Source of the DNA: Arctopsyche grandis | Lineage: Eukaryota > Arthropoda > Insecta > Trichoptera > Hydropsychidae | Assembly (NCBI RefSeq): GCF_051622035.1 | Contig: NC_135365.1 | Location: 5,936,001-6,000,000 of the forward strand | Direction of reading: 5' to 3' | DNA length: 64,000 nucleotides | In this document: positions 22,741-33,114 of the stretch, piece after piece | Numbering within the stretch: position 1 is the stretch's first letter | How the letters are laid out: every line of letters starts with the position of its first letter | The notes under the pieces: model-generated | Told to the model about the DNA's origin: nothing | Seen by the model: the letters and a program-made list of their open reading frames with translations, nothing else | The model's database searches: none | Translations under genes and position numbers: made by a program

Positions 22741-24009
22741 TAAAATCCTTGTTCTAATTGTTTATTTTAAAACATTCGAGTAAATATATTTCACGTCCAG
22801 TATTTAAAATATCTACATACTGTGGCGTTGAGATATTCTTGTTGAATTGTAAACAAATGCATATGTATGTTGGAATTTTATAATGAATGCACGATCAATA
22901 ACCGATCGATATCCAGTATCGAAATTGGATCCGACGAGGCGATGACTAATGGAGTTATGAGTTTCAGGGATTACCCGCACGAGTAGAGAGTCGGTTTAGT
23001 GTTGCCAGGTACGGTGTTTAGTTGCACAAAAAAAATACAGCTTTAAAATGCGAGGTGGGGGAACACTGCAGTTATTGACCATTTTTATTCAAATATATGT
23101 AATATATTAACGCCAATTGGCGGTAAATAAAAATATATTGCTATCAGGTAGTAACAAACAAGGACCACTATCAAAGTTTTAAAAGGCACCTGTTACTATT
23201 TACTATCTATTTATTTAATTAAAAAATATAAATAGCTACCTATGATTTTGTTCGCAATGATGAAGATGATTTATAATATTACAGTTGCAAATTTACAATA
23301 AGTTTGATATGAGTACTGATGTTCAAACACTGGCAATTTATTTATGACCTTGTATTGAGGGGTAATTCCCGACTGACGAACGCTCGCCATTCTAGCGAGT
23401 TCCTCTCTCTGGGTCGCATTCGCTTTCGCAATTGGCTTTCGCTGGACGTTCGCTTCCTGTGAAGAGACTTTTGGAATAGGTATCTCGTCGTGTTGGAGCT
23501 TCGAAGCTGCTTGCATTGTGTGGAATCGGAATCAGAATCAGGATTTGATGTAATTATTTTCATTACCTTTTTACTTTATCTATGTACGTAGTAACAATAG
23601 GTGAAGCTTTGTGATCATACAAAAATTGGAACTCGAGATTTTGACTGAATCGAACACTGATTTTGAACACTTTCATTATCTAGAAAACATGTTAGTCCTA
23701 TTGAACCGTTGAAATGTTAGGCTTATCGAATCCATAGTCGTATCAAACTGAAACTTAGTATCGGTCTCTGTAATGCTAATCGATACGATGATTTTTTTTT
23801 TTAATTTTTAAGTTGACCGGAAATGGTACCTCCCCTTATACATAGGTGTCGTTTTTTTTCTTTTCAAGCTTTTGGATTCAATTATCTTCTAAACCACTCA
23901 ACGGATCAGACTGAAATTTTTTTTTGATATAATAGAAATTATAAATTTTATACAGTGATATTTTTTAAATATGTATCTATACCTCAACCGTAAGTAGTAC
24001 TTTAACTCT
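22741..24009. other. Intergenic region, nothing firmly recognised
   Basis: AT-rich sequence with short open frames only. The minus-strand frames near 23270-23560 resemble no known protein. Patches such as 'accggaaatgg' near 23817 faintly echo the piggyBac-like element at 61.9-62.3 kb. Confidence 0.4.
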
Positions 24010-24090
24010 AGAGCAGCGTTCCCAACCCTTTTTGGTTCGTGTACCACTTGGTAGAACATTACACTAAATTGTACCACCATATAAAAATTA
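24010..24090. repeat. hAT-type terminal fragment
   Basis: gcagcgttcccaaccctttt at about 24013 is the standard start of many insect and vertebrate hAT elements (CAGxGxTTCCCAACC). No matching opposite end was found nearby, so this is an orphan end. Confidence 0.4.
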
Positions 24091-24364
24091 ATGTATATTA
24101 TGAAATTTGTTATTGCAAGTGTAATTATATAGTATTTGCATGGTAAGGAATGCAATGGATCTTTTTTGTAAAGAAATTTTGTGGAAAAAAGTTATTTGCC
24201 GAGTCACAATTATAATATGATCCAAGTTTAATATATTGATATTATATTTCGACATACTTCTATTACTGGTTTTGGTTTTAATAAAAACATAAAATTACAA
24301 AGTTCGTATAATATACATATGTATATTCTTTTCTTAATTAAATCTCTTTACAAAATAAATAAAT

Positions 24365-24567
24365 GTGCGCGCGCAGAATACGACAGGAAAAGCCCGTTCC
24401 TCTTGTTCCTGTTGTATCCTGCTCGCGCAAATTAAGTGAGTATGTACCGTTTACCATGCACCCTTTTTTTTTTTGATCTTTCGACTTAAGATCTTTCGAT
24501 TTTCGATCTTTCCCTTCCGATATTTGCATTTTCGGTAATTTAACATTCCGGCTCGTCACGTAGACCC
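24365..24567. mobile_element. Half copy of the 380-bp Mutator-like foldback family
   Basis: Matches the right halves of 58320-58700 and 60986-61371: gtgcgcgcgcagaatacg, cctcttgttcctgttgtatc, gagtatgtaccgtttaccat and cggctcgtcacgtagaccc. The left arm is missing, so it is a truncated copy. Confidence 0.75.
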
Positions 24568-25590
24568 GTACATACATAAACATACATATGGGCACAAAAG
24601 ACTACTGTAGCAAAGCTCTTCTTTTTTACTTTTAAATCGAAATGACTAACGGCCAACTGCATTATTTTCGTATCTGGTCTACTAATTCGATATACATTCA
24701 TATATCACTGGTTGTTAATGGGGACGTAAACGCCCTATTGTGGGCGATTTAAAGGTCTGGGGGGGCCATTTTTAAGGGAGTTTAAGTAGGTGATTTGATG
24801 AAAGACTTGCTTGAACTTTTAATGCCAGATTAGGCATTAATCCATTTTTATTAGATTTAGAAAGTATTGGTTGAAATTTAAAAAAAGCTCTTTATTGAGT
24901 TAAAAACAGACTGAAGCTAAAATAATATTCAATCAATGTTATTATGATGTTTTTTCGGTCCATTTTCATCATTTATACCCCTTCTGTGGAGAGAGGTAAA
25001 ATTACCCATTATAGCATTTCCTTCATCATATTTATAATAGTAGAAAAAGGGTTTAGCGCATATATGTATTTAAAAAAAAAACGAGATCGATTACAGATTT
25101 ACTTTTTTATTGAAACTATGCTGTAATAATAATGACTTTTCTTTTAAGAATCTTAATAATAATAAATTTGATAATTTTTTAGTTTTAAATTCGTTAAACT
25201 CAATCGTCATGATGAGTTAAACAAATTTGATCTGATATCTCAAATCTTGGTACAGTAACTTAAAACTTTATTATCTTATTAATGTTTTAAAATGTGATTT
25301 TACAGATGGATGGATATTTTTTTAAAAATTAGCTGAAAGTCTATTGGTTACAAAATCGAAATCAGGATTGCAAATCGAGGTAAAGAATTGGATTTATTTA
25401 TGTAAATTAAATAGATTGAGAAGACATTGAAAATGCCAAAGGCGGGCAACGTAGCTAGAAGAATGGGTGAAAGGTGGAAAATATAAGTGTTAAAATGGTA
25501 CCCGAGAGAATGTGAAAGGAAGATATGTAGATACACGAAATTGGCATAATAGACACGTGGTTAACCAGCAGATTAAACTAGTCACTAGTC
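24568..25590. other. Intergenic region, nothing recognised
   Basis: AT-rich sequence with no convincing exon or bounded repeat. Confidence 0.4.
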
Positions 25591-25593
25591 ACT

Positions 25594-26105
25594 ATATGCT
25601 AACCACTAGTCACTTGTGGTTAGCATATAATGCTTTGAACGAAGTGGTCACGGGTTCAAATCCCACTGGTTTCTGTTGGCTAGTCCTTGGATTTGTGATT
25701 GTGAGGTTGTGACAGGTTGATCTGATTTTCATTGAAACAGTTCCAACAAATTGGCAACCTTTGCCCATTTCTCGCAAGTTTCGATTTTTCAGAATCTCGA
25801 ATTTCGCTGATTCGTTTAAAAATGCTGCAAATTTGTCCATAAATGTCTCGCAAATTTTGATTTTATAAGCATCTCAAAATTTGACGATTCATATAGAAAA
25901 AAATGCTCAGAAAATGTAAGTTTATCAAAAAATTGTCAAAATTTATCCATAAATGTCTATATATATGTATGATACCTTGTTAAAATTATTCTAAAAAAAA
26001 GTATATCGATGTTTGTAATTGGCCAGGAAGGCGCATTGGGGTTGACCTGTTAAGCTTTTTTGGCATATACATACATATATGTACATATGTATGTAATAAT
26101 AAAAA
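25594..26105 (+). mobile_element. tRNA-derived SINE with LINE-like 3' tail
   Basis: A polymerase III B-box-like cgggttcaaatcccact lies at about 25648. It is followed by a body (cttggatttgtgattgtgag, ggttgatctgattttcattg) shared with copies at 52.8 kb and 59.1 kb. The 3' part, tgtttgtaattggccaggaa then ggcgcattggggttgacct and an A/T-rich tail, is shared with 57955-58035 and, inverted, 58790-58860. A 15-bp-arm hairpin (tatatgctaaccac) precedes it at 25594-25630. Confidence 0.65.
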
Positions 26106-26270
26106 ATAAAATATAATTTGTGAGTTGCGATGAATTAGAGTTGCGCAATACATCAGTGGATGGTGTATGACTAAATGATGATGATTAAGAAAATTGTTGT
26201 ATGTATGTACATAGGAAGTATAACAGTATTTTGTGAATTAATTGTGGTGTAGTGTTTTTAACCAGTGTGT

Positions 26271-26282
26271 TTTAATTGCAGT
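26271..26282 (+). other. Possible splice acceptor ahead of the SecA-like gene
   Basis: tttaattgcag|taatct lies 14 bases before the ATG at 26296, with a T-rich stretch before it. If used, the gene has at least one non-coding 5' exon joined to a single coding exon, which would argue for a resident eukaryotic gene. Confidence 0.4.
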
Positions 26283-26295
26283 AATCTAAGAAAAA

Positions 26296-29200
26296 ATGGA
26301 AAAGGAGCATGAAATTTATAATGCAGATGAACCAGGTGAAATTCGTACTGATGATCAAATAGAGTTGAGAAGAAAAATGGTATTCAACGTAGATGGAAAA
26401 CAATACATCGAGGGAGAGTGGCAAGAAAACAATTTGGTAGAAATATTGTCGTGTCAATTCAGTGTTTCGCATATTAAAGAAAACACATTTTATATCAGGA
26501 AGCAAATTCTAGGATATTGGTTTATAATTGACGAAGTAGATTTTGCGGCCCGAATTGAAATTTTGGATATAATCGGCTTGGACGTGGAAAATATCTTTAT
26601 GAATAATGGTATTCATAGATTTTTACGTAATAGAATGAAAATAACGGAAATTATAAAGGACGGGTTGATGGACAAAAGAAACGACTGTTTGAGGGTTTTT
26701 ATCAATCTTATCGATGATGTTAGTAATTCAATTGGTGATAATGTCAACGATACTGATGATATTTTACAAATTTACATTGAAATCGGAAAAGCTAAAGGGG
26801 CAGATGCGTCATCTAAAAATGTTTCTATTATGAATAAGCTCATCAAAAATAAACACGTTTCGATGACAATTAAGGATATTGCGAGAGATTTCTTAGATGT
26901 GCAATTATCCATTTATGAAAGAAGAAAAATACTCCCAAAAATTGAAACTTTCGAGATTACTAATTTCAATCTGGCAGATCGATTGAAAGTAATCATCAGG
27001 CAGGGCTTAGAGCGCCATAAAGTTTTTTTGGAAAAAACATTTGTATCAGATTTTCATCTTGATGTCAACGATTTATCAGAAAAACAGCTATTGTTTATAT
27101 CCAAACGCGATATGAAGTTGATTTCAGATCTTGCATCTATCTCTAGCGAAGAATGTTTTTCTGGTATTTTAAACCAATTTCAAACCTCTTTCATTAAAAA
27201 TGTTAAAGCCCATGCGAAGCATGTTTCTGTCAAAGACGACAGACTATTTATTGATCCTATTGTTTATTATGTTTTTAAAAGTTTCGTCGAGCTTATAACA
27301 ATTGTCAGTGATATAACAAATATGACTATTGAAGACACTTTGAATAGTATTCAAACAAATACTGAAATACGCTGGAAATTATCTAGCTTCTTAAATTTGA
27401 CTTATGAGAGACAGTGTCGCTTCATCTTTCAATTAATCATGTTTTTCAATAATGATCCAAATAAAAAATTAAATCATAAATTTAAAATTTTAAACTCGCA
27501 AGACAAGTGCGTTTCTGGTAACTCAATTCCAGAAAAAATTAAGAATCTATTACATTTCGATATAATATTCAATACATTGGATAAGTTTGCAAATATACCA
27601 GAAGAACGACGCATATGGCTATGTATACTTGACGATGCAATGTCTATAGAATGGAACGATAATCGTTTTGAAATATATCAGCCTGTGCTGTCTGACTTTG
27701 TCAATTATATCAGCAAATCCGATGACACCTTGGAAGCTTTTCGCATGTTCACTCATAATCTCATTCAATTTATCGCAAGTACGAGTCCTTATTTGACAAA
27801 CGATGTATCGGAAGATGACCAAAAAATTCTAATGCGGCAGATGGAACATATCAAACGGTTGACGGGTGATTTATCATGCAACAATAACAGATTTGATAAT
27901 TTGAGAAACATGATCGACGAATACAACCAGTATTGGCACAGAAGAGGAACAATTATACGAAAAATTGATTGCATATTTGATTACGAGCCACACAAATCGA
28001 GAATGAAAGTGCTTTCTAATGAACTACAAGGATATCTGATGATTCTTCTCCACAAAAATGTTAGCCCACCTAAACTCATTCAGTTCTTTAGATCATACAA
28101 TGAGTTTTTAGATGATTTTGAAGACATAAATTTTGACTGGTTCGTTAAGATTGAAATGAGCGATGAATCGCTGATGGATTCTGAGGTTGATGACATGACA
28201 GAACCAGTGGTGAATAAATTATCTCAGGGGAAAGCGTCATACAAAGTAACAAATCCGGAAATGTTTCTGCAACACTTTGACAAAACGAACGATCGCCATT
28301 ACATTATTGAAGTGATAGAAGAACTAATAAAATATGCCAAAGAATTATCAACAAAAAGTCAATGGTTAAATAATTGCATTATAAGCGATGACGAGAGTGT
28401 GATGGCTTCCAGTCTGCTAATTTCGGCAATTAGAAGTTCATTTCTTTATTTAAAAGAACAACCCGACTATGTTTCGTTCGAGTCGTTCCTTGAAGAGAGT
28501 ACGAAACCGTTTGCTAGTCTTATACGCAGCAGCAATTCCTATGAAGACTTTGAAAAGCGATCGGGGGTAGTAAAGCAATCTTTTTGGTATATAAGAAAGC
28601 AAGACGAGATTGATGTTGATGAGGCTATAAATCTTTATGAACAATTATCGTCCAACAATATACCAGTTGAGGATTCTGAGATTTTAAAGACTTGTTACAA
28701 ATATTACTTGGAAGAGTATGAAAAATGTATGGGAGAATGTTCAGGAATGCCGCAAGAAGATAAAATTAAATTCCTCGTCGATGGATTGAACAGCACCAAG
28801 ACCAATACGAAAATAAAAGAGTGGACATCTGAGTTTAAAAGGTCACAATTGTTGTACCAACTTGCTCGGTTAGCTGCTTTGTGGTCTGTGCTCGTTTCGA
28901 AGGATATCGAATGCACCAAAAAGTATTTAAAGCCACACTGTATTCAAATATTGTGCATATTGTTGATGCTTAACGTAGAAAATTGTGAGACAGCTACTGG
29001 TAATTGCTTTGCCCAAGTTTTGACAGGTCAAGGAAAATCTTTAATTCTCGGATTGCTCTCATCTTTGTTAGCGCTATCAGGGCATGAAGTACTTGTGGTT
29101 TGCTACAGTGAATATTTGGCAAAACGGGACGATGAAAATTTTGCTTCGTTTTTTAAGACGTTGGATATCGAATCTAAGATATCGTATGGGACCTTTGACG

Positions 29201-30669
29201 ATATGTCTGATAAACTGATTGCTCCTGTGGTGAATAACAAAACATACGGCTTACGAGGTTTGATTAAAGGAAGAGTTCTCGGTGATATCAGTAATCGCGC
29301 GATTTTGAATATGCAAAGCAATATTACTGATACTGTATTACTGATCGATGAAGTTGACGTTTTTTTTTCGCCAGAATTTTATGGTAATTCATATAATCCA
29401 TGTGTTCTTATAGAAATGAATGCTATTGCTGACATACAGTGTGAAATATGGAGGATTAAAGAATATAATAGCAAATTGGCTATTGCGGGAAAAGTCGAAG
29501 AGTATATACAAAGTGAATTGAATTCAAAAAATGAGGAGTTTTTAAAATTTGAAGAATTCAGATGTAGATCTGAAGAGTATTTACTTTTAATGAATCTTGA
29601 TAATACAATTGTGGAAAAGAAATACACAAATCGAACTCTCTTTAGCGAACATCTCGATAGAATGATTGATTGTGCAATAAATATTTCAAATGGGAATGAA
29701 AATTCAAAACACATTAATAAATTTAAATTGAATGACGATGGAAATATTTGTTATAGAAAAAATGATGGAATATACTATGAAAATTTGTTTTGCGATTATT
29801 ACAATATTTTTCACTATTTCAAGTTGAAGAAAACGAATTTTGACAGTAAGAATTACATAAACTATGGTTATTTATCGATAGATAGTGGACGTATATCCTA
29901 TGCAAATTTACCCAAGCAGTATCCTTACATATTGGGAGTTAGCGGCACACTTGTATCACTACGCAATCACGAAAAACAAACAGTAGAAAAGATTTACAAT
30001 ATAAAGAAAACGTTCAGCATGCCATCTTTCTTTGGAGACTGCAATTTAAAATTTGACGAAAGTAGCAATTTTATTGTTTTGAGAACTAAGTCAGCGTGGC
30101 TAGACAGAATATATTCCAGTGCCAATTCTCAGATTGCAAGAGATAGGTCAGTTCTAATATTCTTCGACACGGACATTGAAATAGACACATTCAAAAGGGA
30201 AAACGGGTATAAATTTGACCGGTTGAACGTGTTAACCGGCAACACCGATGCTGCTGAAGCGGAGCGATTGATCGAAGAAGCTACCATTTCGAAGACAACT
30301 ACATTGGCAACGAGGAGTATGGGTCGTGGCGTTGATTATAGATCCAGTGTCCGTGTGGAGAAAAATGGGGGATTGCATGTCATACAAACATTCTTTTCAC
30401 TTGATATCAAAGAAGAGATACAAATCAAAGGTCGTACCGCGCGTAAAGATAATAGAGGGAGTTACGAGTTGATCCTTTGTGTTGATTGTCTGATCAATGA
30501 TGACTTAGTGGGCGAAAGAATTAATGTAGATTGTATAGATTACCAAAGACTAAATAATGCCAGGATTACTCTAGTGACTGCTCAAGGAATAAAAACCTTA
30601 GAATCGATTAAAAAGGCTGAAGATAAACATGAGAAAACGATGAAATATTTACAATCGTTTTTTAAATGA
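26296..30669 (+). CDS. Large SecA-like ATPase protein, 1,457 aa, single coding exon
   Basis: The C-terminal third is a superfamily 2 motor of the SecA class. Residues 909-915 are LTGQGKS (Walker A; SecA has TGEGKT), 939-948 EYLAKRDDEN (SecA DYLAQRDAEN), 1016-1021 LIDEVD (the DEVD box), 1216-1218 SGT (motif III-like), 1341-1347 SMGRGVD (SecA NMAGRGTD), 1358-1363 GGLHVI and 1378-1383 KGRTAR (SecA RGRSGR). The gap from DEVD to SGT is about 195 residues, the size of the SecA preprotein-crosslinking insertion. After motif VI only about 75 residues remain, so the SecA helical scaffold, wing and tail are absent. Residues 1 to about 860 are hydrophilic, look helix-rich and match nothing I know. There is no signal peptide or membrane segment. 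All ATPase motifs look intact. Function is unknown; translocation of protein through SecY is unlikely without the C-terminal domains. Confidence 0.85.
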   Translation: MEKEHEIYNADEPGEIRTDDQIELRRKMVFNVDGKQYIEGEWQENNLVEILSCQFSVSHIKENTFYIRKQILGYWFIIDEVDFAARIEILDIIGLDVENIFMNNGIHRFLRNRMKITEIIKDGLMDKRNDCLRVFINLIDDVSNSIGDNVNDTDDILQIYIEIGKAKGADASSKNVSIMNKLIKNKHVSMTIKDIARDFLDVQLSIYERRKILPKIETFEITNFNLADRLKVIIRQGLERHKVFLEKTFVSDFHLDVNDLSEKQLLFISKRDMKLISDLASISSEECFSGILNQFQTSFIKNVKAHAKHVSVKDDRLFIDPIVYYVFKSFVELITIVSDITNMTIEDTLNSIQTNTEIRWKLSSFLNLTYERQCRFIFQLIMFFNNDPNKKLNHKFKILNSQDKCVSGNSIPEKIKNLLHFDIIFNTLDKFANIPEERRIWLCILDDAMSIEWNDNRFEIYQPVLSDFVNYISKSDDTLEAFRMFTHNLIQFIASTSPYLTNDVSEDDQKILMRQMEHIKRLTGDLSCNNNRFDNLRNMIDEYNQYWHRRGTIIRKIDCIFDYEPHKSRMKVLSNELQGYLMILLHKNVSPPKLIQFFRSYNEFLDDFEDINFDWFVKIEMSDESLMDSEVDDMTEPVVNKLSQGKASYKVTNPEMFLQHFDKTNDRHYIIEVIEELIKYAKELSTKSQWLNNCIISDDESVMASSLLISAIRSSFLYLKEQPDYVSFESFLEESTKPFASLIRSSNSYEDFEKRSGVVKQSFWYIRKQDEIDVDEAINLYEQLSSNNIPVEDSEILKTCYKYYLEEYEKCMGECSGMPQEDKIKFLVDGLNSTKTNTKIKEWTSEFKRSQLLYQLARLAALWSVLVSKDIECTKKYLKPHCIQILCILLMLNVENCETATGNCFAQVLTGQGKSLILGLLSSLLALSGHEVLVVCYSEYLAKRDDENFASFFKTLDIESKISYGTFDDMSDKLIAPVVNNKTYGLRGLIKGRVLGDISNRAILNMQSNITDTVLLIDEVDVFFSPEFYGNSYNPCVLIEMNAIADIQCEIWRIKEYNSKLAIAGKVEEYIQSELNSKNEEFLKFEEFRCRSEEYLLLMNLDNTIVEKKYTNRTLFSEHLDRMIDCAINISNGNENSKHINKFKLNDDGNICYRKNDGIYYENLFCDYYNIFHYFKLKKTNFDSKNYINYGYLSIDSGRISYANLPKQYPYILGVSGTLVSLRNHEKQTVEKIYNIKKTFSMPSFFGDCNLKFDESSNFIVLRTKSAWLDRIYSSANSQIARDRSVLIFFDTDIEIDTFKRENGYKFDRLNVLTGNTDAAEAERLIEEATISKTTTLATRSMGRGVDYRSSVRVEKNGGLHVIQTFFSLDIKEEIQIKGRTARKDNRGSYELILCVDCLINDDLVGERINVDCIDYQRLNNARITLVTAQGIKTLESIKKAEDKHEKTMKYLQSFFK

Positions 30670-32227
30670 GTTGAGTTCTTAAAAATTTCAGATTTTTCCT
30701 TACTTTTATTGCATATACATATGGTGTGCTACAAATTTATTGTAATAATTTTATTACATATGTTTAGATAACAATTAAAGATTGTCATTTTGTTTGATCA
30801 GTAGGTATAAGTTTGTGTACTGAAATTATGTACGTATTTTCTCTAGAAATTCATTTTTTTAATTTTATTTTTTTTGTTTAGATCAAGGATGTGGAATACT
30901 ATCATAAATTAGGCATATATGTATTTTTGATATATAAATCTTCCATGCATATGTATATGTATATACTATTTTTTTCATGTTTGGTATACATATATGTAAA
31001 TGTTTCATCAATGTAATAATTTTATTGCGTATACATATATTGGAAATGTTCATAAAATAAAATTAAATCATGATTTATTATATTAAAACTTACATGGTTA
31101 TTTTTAAATAATTTGCTTGTGTTCTCAGAGTAATGCAAAATTATATCATTGAGGATAAATTACAATATATGTACATATGTATAGGATTTCACTTCTTAAC
31201 TATTTCTTTCGATACTTCTTTGAGGAGAAAATTGTAGCTATTTGATAATTCGAGTATAATATGTTCACTTTCAAATTTGTTAAATTATAAAAAGAACATT
31301 TATGTAAGAATTGAACACTATTTTTCTGATTGAATGGAATACGTATGTTTTGTGCTTTAGATATGTTATTTAGAAATTATTATTAATTCTCTTTATAAAT
31401 ATATTATATTTAATATTTTTTCTGAGAAATACATTTATTCATTTTTAAGAATGATTTTATTTATTACCATGAAACAAATATATTTTTCGACCAACTTTGT
31501 TCCGTTATTCATCTCTGTGGTAATGAACGACGGTTTCATTGCCGGCACACAAAGTACTTAGGTAAGTCAAAATCATAAGGTTATTGTTTTTTTTATATTA
31601 AAATTCAAATGGACCACTATCAGCATGAAAATCATTTGTACAAGGTTTGTATTTGTAACTTTATGGGGTCTGCTTTAGAATATAGTCGATCGTTTAGCAG
31701 GATTAAAAGATGAGATCGATTGCTAGCAAGTAATTATTTATGTAGGTACTATTTAGTCAATTCGATCATAAGTCATTATGCCTAATTAGTACTACATAAA
31801 TAATTACTTACACTCGGGGCTTTTTTTCCCCTTGTAACGAGGTGGAACTGCGTTCCGACACCTTTTTGTCCCGGCATTTTGCAGATCGAGATTGATGTGC
31901 CCACAACTGCCATTGCCGGCTCTTTATTGCAACTTGGCAAGTTAAGAAATTAAATCCAGGCGTTAAATAATTGATAAAAAAAATACAAAAAAAGTTGAAA
32001 ATCAATTGGTTTATTCGCATTTTAATGAAAAGGTCACAATAATCGGATTATAGCAAATTACGAAAATACTGGTTGACCGTACTAAATCATTGGCCACTTT
32101 GATTTAAAAGTAAAAAAAAATCGATGTGACCAACCCATAACTTTATCTGTGTATTTGAGGAATATAAGAAGTATATAAAACAAAATTCGATAATGAAACA
32201 TATGCACATACATGTTCACATATACCG
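30670..32227. other. Downstream region of the SecA-like gene
   Basis: AT-rich; AATTAAAG at about 30771 may act as a weak polyadenylation signal. A foldback of about 28-bp arms lies at 31726-31811 (aagtaattatttatgtag and ctacataaataattactt). A block at 31818-31930 (ttccccttgtaacgaggtgg, gttccgacacctttttgtcc) looks like a DNA-transposon end, but no partner was found. Confidence 0.5.
31726..31811. repeat. Short foldback, about 28-bp arms
   Basis: Arms gcaagtaattatttatgtag and its inverse ctacataaataattacttac surround a 25-base loop. It is probably a minimal MITE; no target duplication was resolved. Confidence 0.6.
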
Positions 32228-33114
32228 TGTTACGGGGACGAGAAGGAGATGGTGTACAAATATTATAGTCACAGTTTTTTTATAAGATCTTCTTTTAATA
32301 GTAGTAAGTATACACGAGATTAATGTACAAGTTTGTATTACACATTACTAGTTAGTAGTTTACTAGTTAGGCAGTTTAATCACAAGTGTCTTGTAAGACT
32401 GTTTGATCGCAAGTGATCAGTTAGAGTGTTTGATCGCAAGTTACTAGTTACACTGTTCAATAGCAAGTTACTAGTTAGAGTGTTTGATCGCAAGTGATCT
32501 TCCATATGTTTAACATCAGTATATATTCAATAGAGGTAACAATTTGGACCAATCATAGTTCGTGAGAAAATAATATTTTAGAGGGGAACTCGAGTTAATT
32601 AAAACAATATCTTAAGACTTTAATACTTTGACCCTTGAGTGTATCGAGAAATGGTTTACACACAATTAGTAACGCAGGTTTAAAAAGGAGTCGAGTCGTG
32701 TGAAAAATGCTGGTAAAACTATAAAATTAATTAAAGACAATATTTTTGCATTGAGGTCGGATACACAATTCGTCGTGCAGATTAAGAAGGGTTTTGATAT
32801 TTGGGGGAAACATAATTTGTCACGCTGGTGGCGTGGGAATAAGAAATAAAGTTATTTAAAAACGATATTTTTAGTGTTAACATATGTGTTTTGAATGTAT
32901 CGAGAAATGGTTGAGTAGATGTACAGAATTCGTCACGCAGATAGCATTGAGTCGTGAGAAAAATGCAACTAAAACAATAAAGATTTTGGAAGTCTCATAA
33001 ATAACATTAAAGGAAAATATCAATTAAGCGTACGTTCAAAGAATCAAGATAACAAGCGGGAATAAAGAGTAATATAAGTACATACATAGGTTGTAAGATA
33101 TTCACAACATAACA
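32228..33114. mobile_element. Solo LTR, family A, with 4-bp duplication ACCG
   Basis: Starts TGTTACGGGGACGAGAAGGA and ends cacaacataaca. ACCG flanks both ends (32224-32227 and 33115-33118). It is about 200 bp longer than the copy at 20843, mainly through a run of three or four variants of gtgtttgatcgcaagt...ctagttagagt at 32380-32505. No internal retrotransposon sequence is attached. Confidence 0.85.

Noticed and set aside
25640-25670. A tRNA gene at the B-box-like motif
   Set aside because: No complete cloverleaf could be formed, and the same head with the same non-tRNA body recurs at 52.8 and 59.1 kb. It is a SINE.
26296-30669. Bacterial contamination or endosymbiont DNA as the source of the SecA-like gene
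   Set aside because: The gene lies between SINE, LTR and host genes on one sequence, has host-like AT content, and its architecture is unlike bacterial secA. Not excluded with certainty, but there is no sign of it.
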